From positions 25,696,554 through 25,760,553 of the forward strand of contig NC_092562.1 in assembly GCF_037975245.1 (NCBI RefSeq): a stretch of DNA of 64,000 bases, given 5' to 3'. This document shows, in pieces, positions 24,301 through 34,800 of this stretch. The notes below the pieces were generated by a model. The model was not told the DNA's origin. It was given only the letters and a program-made list of their open reading frames with translations, and did no database searches. Made by a program: the position numbers and the translations under genes. Each line of letters opens with the position of its first letter. Within the stretch, counting starts at the first letter, position 1. Origin of the DNA: Apostichopus japonicus. Its lineage: Eukaryota > Echinodermata > Holothuroidea > Aspidochirotida > Stichopodidae.

Positions 24301-27300
24301 TTTCTCCACTTTACAGTGTATCACATCAGACATTTACAGTTTGTCACATACAGTAAGACAATGACAGTTTCACATAAGACACTTAACAGTGTCACATAAA
24401 ACATTCAGGGAGTCACATTAGACATTTACAGTGTGTCACATCAAACAATTACTGTGTGTCACATAAGACATTTACAGCGTGTCACAAATCAGACACTTTA
24501 CGGTGTGTCACATAAGACTTTCATGGTGTGTCACATAAGACATTCATGGTGTGTCACATACCATAGTTACAGTGTCACATCAGACACATTACGGTGTGTC
24601 ACATAAGACACTTTACAGAGTGTCACATCAGACAATGACAGTGTCACATAAAACATTCAGTGAGCCACATAAGACATTAACGGTGTGTCACATAAGACAC
24701 TTTACAGAGTGTCACATCAGACAATGACAGTGTCACATAAAACATTCAGTGAGCCACATAAGACATTAACAGTGTGTCACATCAGACACTTTACAGTGTG
24801 TCACATAAGACGATGACAGTGTCAAAGATTGTTCTCTAATGCCGCTCCTACTCTTTGGAACTCACTTCCACTGCACATCAAGTCGGCACCCAACGTTAAC
24901 ATTTTCAAAAACAGACTCAAAACACATCTATTTTTGACTGCACTCCCTGAGCACTAGCGCCACTGAGCATTGGTTTTCCTCTGGATATTGGCGCTATATA
25001 AATTTGCATTTATTATTATTATTATCAGACACTTTACAGTGTGTCACATAAAACATTTACAGTGTGTCACATAAGACCAAACTCACCGGCTACAAGTCGC
25101 TCATTCTCAGGAAGTGTCTTGAAAACTTTTCTAAATTCGTCTAGTTTTGACTTGTAGCTCGATGTCAATACCTGCATGGAGAAGATATAGAAAATCACTG
25201 TGAGTCTGTAGATTTATATAGTACTCCGGAACCATACATACAAGCACTTGCAGTTTTCCCGCTGTATAACTTTGGTTTTTAGGACACATGTACATCATGC
25301 TGCACCGTAAGGTACTCGATACATGTACACAATATAAGACAGGTCTGAGGCTAGGGCCTAGGCTATCCTTCTCTCACATACAGAGGCCTACTGTAGTATG
25401 CTAGGGTTCTTCTGTACAGGTCTCCTAAGCTCTGTACCTACAACAGTAGGCTAATTTAAAATATAAAAAAAATTATCACTGTATGCCTACTGTGTTCTCC
25501 AGTGAACCACACTGCAAATTGCACTGAAAATCCATTGGGGCAATGAGGTTGGAATAAATACACATCAAATGTGCATGATACGATACTCTATTCCCCAAAT
25601 GTAGGTTTAGCGCAAGTTTGCCAAAATTTACTGTATCTATGCAGACCGCCCCAGGTATAGTACACTGCTTTACAGTCACTGGTTTACTGTGTACAGTACA
25701 TATTATATGTCAAATTCCTTTCAAGGATGTTAAATTGATTTTGCACATCTGCTTTACAATGGTCTTTTGTGTTTTCTAATTGAACCCCTGAATAACAATT
25801 TTTAACAATACATGTACAGAAACTGTTAAAGTTGTACAAATTTATGTTTTATGTATGTACACTAGATATCAGTCCCTGGCATCTGGGTAAAATACTATGA
25901 ATTGCAGAAAGTGAAATACGTTCTGTGCAGCTGGTAGAAGAGACTGGAAGTCAAAGAAATCAGTTCTTTTTCAGTTCAGTGTGATGGTTTTAAAAGTACC
26001 TTCCAAACACCACACCTCTGTGTGTGTTTTATGAGGATCTAGATACGTAGCTTTTAACTGTGTACATTTCACATGAATTTAATGTATGGGCAGCCAATAA
26101 TTACATAAAAAGTTGTAATGCTTACATATACACACATTAATATGTAGGCATATATACATTAGAGTCCTTTGCATCTCATACACCGACCACATCACAAATG
26201 AGGACGTACGCAGAACCGTCGAGCAACACATCGCCAACTACGAAGACCTACTGTCCACAGTCAAGAAAAGAAAACTGAGATGGTATGGGCATGTGACAAG
26301 AACTGACGGGCTGTCGAAGACCATCCTCCAAGGCACTGTACAGGGGGAGAGAAGACGGGGCAGACAGAAGAAGAGATGGGCCAACAACATCAAGGAGTGG
26401 ACTGGCATGAACTTTGCTACAACCCAGGCTCTTGTCCATAACCGACAGGAATGGAAGCGGCTGATGAGTTCTCCATTGAAGCGCCCCTACGACCCTGGCG
26501 GGTTACGGGACCAGTAATCAGTAATATATACATTGTTTAATACTCACAGTGTACCATGGAGATGACTTTTTAGTCTTCTTTGAGCTGCTTGGTGATTTGT
26601 CGTGTTTCGTTGGAGTGGAGATTCTTACTTTCTTCTCGGATTGGGATGAAGGATCGGAGGTGGAGTTAGTCACTGGGACCTCCAAATCGCTGGTAGTGGC
26701 TGTAGCAGCCACTGGCGCAGTCACATCAGGTCGGTCTTGAGTAGACTCACCACCATCCCTAAATGTATTTAAGTGCAATAAGGGTTTTAGTTGTTTTAAA
26801 GGAACAAAAACATAAAGCAACGAGAAACATTGCTTTTAAAATGGTACCAAACTTCAGTGCCTATTACTGGGTACATGTCACCACATGTGGCAACTTGTTA
26901 ACAAATAAGTTCTCGCAAAATGATGTCTGGTCAAATCATTAAAAAGTTTCTTCAATTGTTACCTTTCTGGATATACAGCAAAATGCATACTCTACTGTAG
27001 CAATCAATAGGGTCTGTGCATGTGTCAATATGAGTCAATTGAGCTTTCAATGGTGACTAAAATAACAAACTTACGATAGTCGCATAAAATCTATTTCAGG
27101 AAAAAATGTTGAGACCTTATAGTTCAGTCGTTCATTATTCAAAATTTCAAATCATAACAAATGAGGCATTTTAGACGTGTATAAATATATATATACAGTT
27201 CAAATTGTGCAATTAGAAGATATCCCCTGAGGTTTGCACAGATGAGCTCTCTCAGACAGTGGATCCAAGGTAAAGAAATAAGGCAAATATTGAAATATAT

Positions 27301-29622
27301 TAAATCCATATAACTAAACAGTTTGTATACAAACTATTACATCTAAACAGAATGACAGAAATAGATCATTCAGGTTGCCCAAAGAAGCTGTGCAGTTTAT
27401 GAGCAGTCAAAATAATTTGAGTGCAGACACACATACAGCACAAGTATTTTACATGTTAGATTAAACTTTGTATCAAGTTGGATAAATTCATTCTGGCAAC
27501 ATGGGCTGTGACATTTGAGGGTGGGGAGAGGACGGGGAGAATGGTATACATTCAACACCACTGAACATACAGTACAGTAGGTTTGACTTCCTCCTCCCCC
27601 CCTCCCCCACCCAACCATTCTCCTCCGCCTAATCTCAAAGTTCCAAACCTATATCAGGGTCCATCAATAATCAAATAACGTCGTGCTTTCTTCAAATTTA
27701 GCCCGGTTTCTAAATGGTACAGTCACCTGTGGCATTGACATGACATGATCGGCAGTAATGTACCATACCTCCTTTTGATGCAAACTTGAAGAGTAGGCAG
27801 GCCTGTACTCGCCAATCAACATAATACACACATCCACACTGCATACATGTACAGTACTCACAGGTAGTACACTATAAAGCAGTGTAATAGTGTATGTGGC
27901 ATTAGACATTCACATGGAACGCAAACTTTATGTCTCGTTCTTCTGTGTGTCTTCTCTTAAAAATGTTGTTAATCTTTGTAAAGCTCAAGTGCTGGTTTAT
28001 ATCTACTCACATAGTTGGGATAAAAGTTAGGGCTGCATTGCAGTTAAACTATGCCAAACCTCGGTGTGGCTAATCCCTTTCTTCGAGACAGAACATACAT
28101 ACATGTACATGTGTTATTGTACCCTAAACATAATGCCATGAACTTTGATAGGAAAGACACAATTAATTTAAAACTGGACAGGTATTTGGTAGTCAAGTGC
28201 TACTTATCCAAGCTACATTACCTTGGCTTAACAAAGGACTAACTTGTTATCACAATATCTGTGCTAAAGTACACAATCTGACTAAGCATACATACATACA
28301 TGTATACTGAACATAGGCCCTAACAAAGGCACATAGGTTGAGTCTGGACTTACAGTATTATGTATGCTAATCTTGTCCACACTAAACCTTGCATATAATG
28401 GCCTTCATGAGGCATCATCTTATGAACATACAGTACAAGACAAACAGTTGAAACTGAAGGAAAAGTCAAGTAGGTTAGGAATCTTAGGATGTTCTGCAAG
28501 TAAACAGGCTTGGCTATCCTTTGTTGGCTTTGGCATGTGTAGCATAACGTTAGCATGGATGTAACTTACCAATAGATACAGTATATAATTTAAGGACATA
28601 GAATATTACTTGTCCCATCCATTGCTACAGTAGGTTGCCATGTATCACAAAATTATAGTTAAACCAAACTTGAATGTGTAGCATTTCTCTCAAGGTTTTT
28701 GTTCACAATTTAAAGTGGAGCCACATGATTTTGTAAAATTTGCAAGATAAAAGTAATTTATTCAATAACTCGTTTTGTTTTGGAGTTACTTCTTGTTAGC
28801 TTAAATTGTGTTAATTTCAGTCCAATATAATGCATGGAAACACAACATCCCTTAATAATTCTCTTTGCACCTTTGTTATTGTGCTTGTCATAAAAATGTA
28901 TTTGAGCAAAGGAGAAATTATTGAATATACATGTATAATATACAGTAGCTCATTTGACCAAGTGTTCATTCAATCAAGGGAATTACACATATTCTTTGCT
29001 ACTCTTTTCTACTGGGCTAAGTAGAATGCACCAGCAACAGCGGTAAGTTACCAAAATAGGGCCATTATTAGCTAGATGGAACCAGGGCCCAGCTAGTGCC
29101 AGTGAGATAATTCTAACTTGAACAGAATAGATGTTTCATCAAGGTTGTCACTATTATAAGTAGCTACTACTACTAGGTCTAGAACTCGTACTGTTACTGT
29201 TACTTGTTATGGGCGCAGAACTAAGCTAGGCCTTTACTTCTGAATGTAATTGATTAACGTAGCTGAGCTATTTAAGAGTGTCGCTCCCCCCCCCCCCCAA
29301 AAAAAACTGCCCACCCCCAATTATTCATATCTTTCTTAAAGCTTTTGACGAACGATTTAACATACCTTGCTAATTTGTCTATATCACTGTTCATTGTGTC
29401 ATGTGGAACATCTTTCGAATCATTCCCTTTGCTCTGATTCTGTAAGCTTTCCGCGGCATCTACGTTAGGCTTTGGTTCAATAGCCATGTCAAGTCCAGAA
29501 CCGCTGGCACTGAATATATCTGATCGCTTGTCCGAATCCTGCTCCTTTGGAACGTTTGATGCAATGTCTAACAATGTTCGCTGATTACTGAAGGGTCGGT
29601 TGTTACTTGCTTTTACTGACAT
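9394..29622 (-). CDS. gramd1: GRAMD1/Aster sterol-transfer protein, 17 exons, 748 aa
   Basis: Exons in transcript order: 29622-29366, 26758-26548, 25171-25087, 24024-23921, 21392-21297, 19963-19883, 18976-18785, 17968-17860, 16865-16719, 15717-15602, 14646-14501, 14173-14070, 12867-12730, 11840-11750, 11209-11096, 10129-10009, 9528-9394. Every intron is GT-AG and all phases agree, giving 2247 nt (748 residues plus TGA). Domains: polar N-terminus 1-156, GRAM about 157-278, acidic linker 279-378, VASt about 379-549, basic stretch 550-595, one membrane span about 618-639, lumenal tail to 748. Vertebrate GRAMD1A-C are about 660-740 residues with the same order. Family knowledge: ER-anchored proteins that sense accessible cholesterol and acidic lipid at ER-plasma membrane contacts through GRAM and carry sterol in the VASt cavity. 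Start chosen at the ATG at 29622 (A at -3). Only one paralogue is seen, consistent with a pre-duplication invertebrate gene (inference). The family is near certain; exact ends of a few exons (15, with donor GTAATG) are less sure. Confidence 0.93.
9655..9703. repeat. (TTGA)n tetranucleotide repeat in gramd1 intron 16
   Basis: About eleven TTGA/TGAT units with one variant (GACTGA). Confidence 0.85.
10592..10691. repeat. two-copy direct repeat, gramd1 intron 15
   Basis: CTATG.AAACCCATGC.AACAT followed by TGTACTAAGGCTTGAGAACG occurs twice, near 10592 and 10650. Confidence 0.8.
10865..11112. repeat. three-copy tandem repeat overlapping the end of gramd1 exon 15
   Basis: Blocks with CCATCCAGCA, CCACACCAAAT.ATGA and GATTAAT..TAATT recur with periods of about 76-86 bp. 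The third copy runs through the exon 15 donor at 11095/11096, so the last coding bases and the splice site are echoed inside the intron at about 11005-11025. Confidence 0.7.
13213..13597 (+). repeat. dispersed repeat with hammerhead-like motif, copy A (plus a separate tail fragment)
   Basis: A tail fragment (TTACTTTTACACATTCTC through GATAAGCAGTTTGCTAACAG) lies at 13213-13280, followed by a fuller copy at 13398-13590. The full copy begins GTGTTCACCATGCTCATTAA and contains GCCT-TTGAAGAA-GATCC-TGCTA-GGATG-GAAATGTC-AGGC. Lies in gramd1 intron 12. Possibly the end of a Penelope-like element or a retrozyme-like repeat (inference). Confidence 0.75.
13973..14025. repeat. 15-bp triplicate AACATGAACAATTCG
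   Basis: Three exact 15-bp units in gramd1 intron 12, just beside exon 12. Confidence 0.85.
14428..14473. repeat. 15-bp triplicate CACATTAGTAATTTG
   Basis: Three near-exact units in gramd1 intron 11. Same unit length as the large array at 15770. Confidence 0.8.
14750..14986 (+). mobile_element. tRNA-derived SINE, copy 2 (full head)
   Basis: Begins GGAGTGTTAGCTCAGTGGTT (pol III A box) and has the B box GGTTCGAATCACTCC. GGAGTG can pair with CACTCC as an acceptor stem. Body and tail match the copies at 3892 and 42053. It is in gramd1 intron 10, antisense to the gene. Confidence 0.88.
15465..15545. repeat. degenerate (AAT)n/(ATC)n run
   Basis: Repeated AATAATAATAA and ATCATCA blocks in gramd1 intron 10. 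Confidence 0.75.
15765..16456. repeat. 15-bp tandem array, about 45 units, gramd1 intron 9
   Basis: Consensus TACTAAATAGTAATG, unit 15 bp with small variants (TACCAAATAGTAACG from about 16060 to 16180). On the minus strand it reads as endless LVHYY-type pentapeptides; two frames of 115 and 78 codons there are artefacts. It sits between exons 9 and 10. Confidence 0.95.
17593..17754. mobile_element. 162-bp hAT-like MITE with 6-bp target duplication
   Basis: Ends CAGGGATGAGC and GCTCATGCCTG are inverted repeats (one mismatch). They are flanked by AGTTGT at 17587-17592 and 17755-17760. In gramd1 intron 8. Its ends resemble those of the element at 40937. Confidence 0.75.
17860..18976 (-). other. 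gramd1: gramd1 exons 7-8: acidic linker between GRAM and VASt
   Basis: Residues 279-378. Exon 7 (18976-18785) begins SMTSLEYWSWIHKLYGSDLG, the conserved helix after GRAM, then turns into Asp/Glu-rich sequence. Exon 8 (17968-17860) continues it with ERDDGTEEGEEISKSDGEL and SDLLSASDIDEG. The many Ser and acidic residues suggest a flexible, possibly phosphorylated linker (inference). The intron between them (17969-18784) holds a C-rich run near 18350 and no recognised element. Confidence 0.88.
19093..19880. repeat. three-copy tandem repeat of about 252-266 bp, gramd1 intron 6
   Basis: TTACTGTTTATGACAAA recurs at 19101, 19353 and 19619. Each unit holds AAAGGACTTGTA, CATTGGGTA, ACAATGAACC and GTGTCTCATGCCACAT. 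The third unit runs up to exon 6. Confidence 0.9.
20610..20936. mobile_element. 327-bp hAT-like MITE
   Basis: Ends CAGGGGTTCCC and GGGAAACCCTG are inverted repeats. Flanks CTCTATTG (20602-20609) and CTTCATTG (20937-20944) fit an 8-bp target duplication with two changes. In gramd1 intron 5. Confidence 0.75.
21393..23920. other. gramd1 intron 4: no gene; G-rich tracts and an old repeat copy
   Basis: G-rich runs lie at 21519-21538, about 21820-21850 and 23466-23515. The stretch 23635-23790 (AGTTAACAATA.GTCAGTCAAAGA, then ATTACA.CTTA) resembles 39588-39710, so it is probably a fragment of the same MITE family. Confidence 0.55.
24310..25076. repeat. GTGTCACATAAGACA short tandem array, interrupted
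   Basis: About 25 imperfect units of 18-30 bp built on CAGTGTGTCACATAAGACATT. It is split by a LINE tail at 24824-25025 and resumes to 25076. In gramd1 intron 3, ending just before exon 3. Confidence 0.9.
24824..25025 (+). mobile_element. 5'-truncated CR1/L2-type LINE tail
   Basis: Frame reads RLFSNAAPTLWNSLPLHIKS then NIFKNRLKTHLFLTALPEH and a stop, the typical C-terminus of CR1/L2 ORF2. After a short 3' UTR (GGCGCTATATAAATTTGC) it ends in (TTA)n. Inserted inside the GTGTCACAT array. Confidence 0.85.
26161..26519 (+). mobile_element. LINE ORF2 C-terminal fragment (RTE/Nimb-like)
   Basis: An open frame from about 26167 reads KKRKLRWYGHVTRTDGLSK, RRRGRQKKRWANNIKEW and ends RPYDPGGLRDQ-stop. 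The RWYGHV and GRxKKRW..NIKEW motifs are typical of the C-terminus of RTE- or I-like LINE polyproteins, not of a host gene. It lies antisense in gramd1 intron 2. Clade is uncertain. Confidence 0.8.
26548..29622 (-). other. gramd1: gramd1 exons 1-2: polar, low-complexity N-terminal region
   Basis: Exon 1 (29622-29366, residues 1-86) and exon 2 (26758-26548, residues 86-156) encode Ser/Thr/Asp/Lys-rich sequence with no recognisable fold, as in vertebrate GRAMD1 N-termini. Exon 2 has a TAPVAATATTSDLEVPV stretch and ends in a Lys/Ser-rich run followed by SPWYTV, which leads into the GRAM domain. The intron between them (26759-29365) shows only AT-rich sequence and short CA/TA runs; I see no gene or clear element in it. 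Confidence 0.85.
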
Positions 29623-29929
29623 TTTCTTCTCCAAAACTCGCAACGAAGTTAGGCTTGCTTTTTAAGCCAGCCATCCAATTGACGTGTCTCACTCTCACTC
29701 CTAGACGTTAGGCTTTTACTAAATACGATATGTTTTCTGAGTACCTTTACACGTACGTACGTACACAACCTAAAATAGATATGCTGGCTGGATTTTGATG
29801 TTATGAAGTTTTGGCATTTTTCATGTGACCACTTTGAAACAATGAACATCTGCTATATTTCATACATCTCCTGATCGAGTTTTACGAGGCACTCAAATCA
29901 GGGGGTTTTATCAACTTTACAGATGAGTT
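29623..29929 (-). promoter_or_regulatory. gramd1 5' flank, probable 5' UTR/promoter
   Basis: Immediately upstream of the gramd1 ATG. No TATA box or initiator could be placed. The nearest transposon end begins at 29930. Confidence 0.3.
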
Positions 29930-29984
29930 CAGGTGCGTATCCAGGGGGGGGGGGGCGTTGGGGGCGCGTGCCCCCCGGGTAAGG

Positions 29985-30112
29985 AAAAGAGGAGAGAAAA
30001 AAAGAGAAGAAAAAAGGGAAAAGGAGGGGAAAAAAGAAAAGGAGGAGAGGAAGGAAGGGAAAAGAAAAAGAAAAAAGAGAGAAAAAGGAGAAAGGAGGGA
30101 GTAGAAGATAGC
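29985..30112 (+). repeat. GA-rich purine tract
   Basis: About 128 bases, nearly all A or G on the plus strand, unlike the surrounding sequence. The Lys/Arg/Glu frame it gives, and its Pro/Ser/Phe shadow on the other strand, are not credible genes. Confidence 0.9.
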
Positions 30113-30767
30113 CAAGACCTCGGGAAGAGAAAGAGGAACAGTCATAGTTAAAGCGCTGATCCCTATTATATACACAGGGTAGCCAGTGACAGATCAAGGA
30201 TTACGGAGGGGGTGTGCGCCTCACCCTACCCCTTACTCCGACAACTCCATTTTTGACGTTTCCATTTTTCCTCTCTCACTAATGTATCTATATAAATACT
30301 ATATATGGTTTATCATAATGCGTGTGTGTGTGGACGCCTTAAACAATTGTACAATTGTGCTATATGGAACCAACTGTGGCTGGTCTTGAACTCGACCGAC
30401 TCGTCGGGAAACATGACGCATTTCGGGAAGGGGACGACTGCCCCCCCCCCGAGCAAATTTTCTTCATGACATCGCTAGTAATTTCAAAATAGACAATGCT
30501 TAGATGCAACTTACAAGGCCTGGGAAGTGTCATTTCTAGCGATCTGGGAGGCATTCTCGGCCAAAATTTTTCTTGTACGCTTCGCGCCAACTCATGGTGG
30601 CGCTTCGCTTAGATAGTTTGCCTACAGGCTTCGCCCCTCCCTTGGCAATTACTCGCTACACGCCTGTTCGAATTTGTAAAGCAAAGAGCAGATATAACAT
30701 CATATCAGTGAGCATTGAAATGCATGTTCCACGATGAACGGCCTCAAAAACTGTCTATGTGTGTAGT

Positions 30768-31204
30768 CAAAGGCGTAGGAGCCAAATTGGATTTGGGGGC
30801 TGTAATGACTTGCCCGAAAAAAAAGCCAATATTTTTCGCGCAAGAAGCGCGCGTTTAACATATCGATGCCAATATCATATAAGCAAGCATCGGTCATTAT
30901 ATTGCATGGCATCGTGTACCGCACGGTCCGTCAAAGTTGCACAGTAAACCGCCGGATGCTAATGTAAACAACCAAATGTCTTATGTAGATGGAGAAAAAG
31001 CATACAGATCCATTTATGTCAATACTCTCTTTTACAGTAGTAATGTCGGCCAAGCATAGAACTTTATTTTAATTACCAATGAGATCATTTGTAAGCTATT
31101 GTTGCTATTTATTTTTCTTTCAGTAGGTGCCCGAAAAAAATGGGGAAAAAATTTGGTTGCGGGGGGGGGGGGGCTGCAGCCCCCACCTCCTACGGGACCT
31201 ACGC
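30768..31204. mobile_element. hAT-like MITE nested in the cluster
   Basis: Left end CAAAGGCGTAGGA and right end CCTACGCCTATG are inverted. Placing the right boundary after TATG (31208) leaves TGTGTAGT on both sides (30760-30767 and 31209-31216), the 8-bp duplication expected for hAT. The flanking match is longer (CTATGTGTGTAGT), so the boundary is uncertain by 4 bp. The 3' 200 bp match 55364-55576. Confidence 0.7.
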
Positions 31205-31889
31205 CTATGTGTGTAGTGTTCGGTTCCGATATACCTGATATCGGAAATATCTGCTATTTTTCTGTTCCTTCAACGAAGTTTTATAATAGCCATTATAAGA
31301 GGTTGCAATATTTCTACACCAATAAATTAACTCTGTCTGAATTTTCGAAAATTTCTTGACCAACATTCTTCATCATACTTTCCTCTACTCTTGCAATTTT
31401 GACCTGTCTGTTAGGGGTTGCAGAAGGTTTTTCTATATTGGTTGTCCATAGATTGAATTTTGTGCAACATTATGGGTATGCTTTTAAGGGATTTCATTCA
31501 CGAGAAATGTGAATTTTCAAATTCTGAACAAATAATGGGCTTAAAACCTTGAAAAGTGGGGCTTTCGGATATTGTGGGCCGTGACGTAGAATCACCTACA
31601 AAAGCAATGATCCATAGGACATGCAATCAGGTCGAACATGATGTGTGACTGGTGACAATCTTCAAAAAGGTTATGGATGGAAAAAACTTTTGGGAAATAC
31701 TTGGTTCTCAGGCAAAAGTGTACATCTGGTTGCTCATTTTCAAGCCCGAGAAGTGCCATTTCCGGTGATCTGGGGGGTATCAAAACCAGAAAATTTCTTG
31801 TACGCTCCGCGCCAACCGATGGTGGCGCTCCGCTTAGATAGTAATTCGCGCCCCCCGGGTTAGAAAATCCTGGATACACGCCTGGAGTT

Positions 31890-34800
31890 GGTATATTTCC
31901 GTGGCTATTATAACATAAGGTATGGTAAGTCAAGACGGGGGGTGAGGGGAGGGGTCAGTGGAAAACTTAGTATTTACACGGAATTCACAAAGTATCCGCT
32001 CAGCTTGTACACTCAAATATTCCCAAAATAACTTGAAATCCTATCTTGTAATTAGGTATACTGTAGACACAAATTAAGTCTCCTTCAGTACTTTTTCCAC
32101 GTTTCTTTGTTGTTTTTTCTCAATTATTCTCGCTCAGTAAGTTTTGTTCTTCTTTTCTTTCGGCTTAAGTTTTTCTTATGGTCACTAACTTCATAAACAA
32201 CCTTGTCCATTATAATACTTATATTTACGTTCTTATTTTTGTATAGCAAGCACCTGTATTGACTGCTGTGTATACATGCACGGAGGTAAGAAATATCTCA
32301 ACTGAACATAGAATTAATTCTCTCTTTTGTGTTCACCCTGCTCATTAACCTGCCTGTATTGTGTGCTTGTATTTGTCACTTCTGTTACTGTTACTTGTCA
32401 TTCAGCCTCCGTCTGAAGAAGATCCTGCTAGGATCGAAACGTCAGGCTAACTTACTTTTACACATATAATAAACTCCGTGGGAAATCCCAGGAATAAAGT
32501 ACTTATACATTCGATGGGAACAGTTTCCGTGAGAGGTGAGGAGGCAGTCGATTAACGTATGGATCGTGGGGTGGTTTGGGTGGCGGATGAGCATGCAAGG
32601 GGAATGTGATATATGGACGCCGGAATGTTATTGGCATAGTAGTTAGGAATTATTGGATAATTAACGAAGAAGAAACAAGGCAGCTTAATTAGTGTGACAA
32701 TGTGAGAAATGACGTAGACATCACGATGTCGTAAATACCTATATATATATGAGATAATGAGTGCAGTCGCAAGTTAATTTGCTGTGATGTCCGAAATTGG
32801 TTTATTTGAAAAGAAATTAAATTTTATACATGAATTCAATGTTTTCAAGAATATTTTGAATAATTTCTGCATAGCGCCATCCCTTACGATCTGCCACACT
32901 TGTATCGATCGGGTATGTTTTACATTTGAGAAATACTGATTCACGTAATGGTACAATCTATGTTGTCAGTTATTTTACAAGATCAACGTTTGTTATTCAA
33001 ATATATCATTAAGAAACGTGAAAGTTATATTGCAGTGATACAACTAGTTATTTCTTATGTCCGACCTTATTTGAAAGAACGGTTTGTCATTCATTTGTAG
33101 TAGCCTAAATCTCGGTTACATCTGTATGAGAAACACCGACATTTCCTTTTCTTTCTGTCGAATGGAAATCGATCTTCAAGTCGAAGTCGATTTCAAGACA
33201 CTAATCAGGAATGTTTATCACCTAGTCTGAGGATATATGACGTCAAGGGAGGAACTTCAACGAGCGTATTTGTTTATTATATATACTATAGGATAAAATG
33301 TCCACCCGAGGTTTACGTTGGTTTAGAATATCCCCTTGCTCGGTGGAGAGTCTACAATAAGTTGTCACTCAAGCAACTGCGGCTGGAGAGAAGCTTTATA
33401 CGTTTAACAAGGGAGTTCATAACAACTCCCTGGTTTACTGCGAGATCAAGCTGATGTAGATCTTTTACCGACGAAGAACGATGTTTGATGCAACAATATT
33501 ACAGCAAATGTGTGCATATCGATCATATAAAAATGTCATTACTTTGTGGAAATAAGGGCGCTAAAGGAATATGCCAGCTGACGGTCAAATCAGTGCTAAA
33601 GTATCCAGCAATAACATCCAGCTTTCAGTGTTTCTCTTGCCTCTGTGGTCTATATAAACCAGCGCTCTGCAAACATTTCTGCATACTACCCAGAATGTTC
33701 CATGATGACTGAACTATCTGAGCCACTTGCCCCCCCCCCCCCCTCTCACAATCGATGTTCAGAATGCATGACAAATAGCATGGACTATATATATATTGAC
33801 TTGCTATTAAAATAATAACTTAATTCGACTGTCCGCCAGCAAGCTGAAAAAACTGTAATTAAAAAGTTTCATAACGTTTGCAAAAAAAAAACCGGCGACG
33901 TAACGCAAATAACATAATTGGTGGAGCATTGCAGCAGTTGAGACCGACTCCCATATTCCCGAGGTTGAGGAAAGTTGAGTGAGGCAAGGGAAAGAGGAGT
34001 GATTCGACATACTGCTCAGAAATGCCTGTAACGAAATGGCGAAGACTTTTTCAATTCTATGTCCTGCTTTAGTTGCTTTACCCCCATTCTCTCAAAACCA
34101 CACACTTTTTATTGTGGGGGGGGGGGGGGGGGGGTAAGTTCCATCAGAACGATTAACGGAATAAGACGAAACAAAAGTTATTTCACTTCCTTTTCACGTT
34201 CGACGTTTATTATAAAGCTCTTGCCATTGACCATTCAATACTTTACATTTATATCAGCAGATTTGTCTGTGCACTTCAAAACATTAAAAACTAATTACCA
34301 GTAATTTAAAACCACGGTCGGCTCTATTAGGTACAATGGCAACATCTTTACGTTCCAAAAATATTTGAGAAATTCCTTGACACTATTTAAAAAATAATGG
34401 ACAGAGACATTTTCATCCAAAAAATCGACAGGTCAATCTTCTTTTTTTTTTTAAATATTGTTATGATGATTGTCTATAGTACACAATCCAAAAACAGGTA
34501 AACTAAAATAAATAGATAAATAAATAGAAAATATCACAACAGTCTACCTTACATTAATTAACCCAAACCAACCTATCCAAGACTGAAAGCATAAACAAGA
34601 ACTTCCACAGCAAAAGAAGAATCTCTCTAAAGCTTCTCAATTTTCTATGAGGGCCAGGGACAAGAATGTTGGTTCAAGCAAAGAGCCCAACAGTAATCCA
34701 GACTTCACTGTACCTACATTAAGTTATGAGCAGGGTATGCCAGTATAGTTCTCAAACCACTGGCCTTGATGGTCTGCACACCCGATCAGTGCAAGATTGT

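Larger units (their letters stand above)
19883..25171 (-). other. gramd1: gramd1 exons 3-6: GRAM domain
   Basis: Residues about 157-278. Exon 3 gives YKSKLDEFRKVFKTLPENER. Exon 4 gives DYSCALQKDILVHGRMYV and ENWICFYANIFRWET. Exon 5 gives LTVRIKDVAAITKERTIRFI and PNAIQVSTATEK. Exon 6 gives YFFASFMSRDKAFHLLFKVW and QNALLAQ. This is the full GRAM beta-sandwich plus C-terminal helix, matching GRAMD1 proteins closely. In the family this domain binds phosphatidylserine and accessible cholesterol at the plasma membrane. Nothing in it looks broken. Confidence 0.93.
29930..31884. mobile_element. composite DNA transposon cluster with matching outer ends
   Basis: Left end CAGGTGCGTATCCAGG and right end CCTGGATACACGCCTG are inverted repeats (14 of 16). 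Both are flanked by GAGTT (29925-29929, 31885-31889), a possible 5-bp target duplication. Inside are a purine-rich tract, an end at 30667 of a related element (CTACACGCCTG) and a nested hAT-like MITE. The blocks at 30480-30667 and 31680-31884 are homologous (GGTGGCGCT.CGCTTAGATAG). Confidence 0.55.

Noticed and set aside
26293-26517. Host gene encoding a Lys/Arg/Trp-rich protein
   Set aside because: RWYGHV and GRxKKRW motifs identify it as a LINE ORF2 remnant.
29623-29643. Upstream in-frame extension of gramd1 starting at TTG
   Set aside because: No ATG; the first ATG is at 29622, in a good context.
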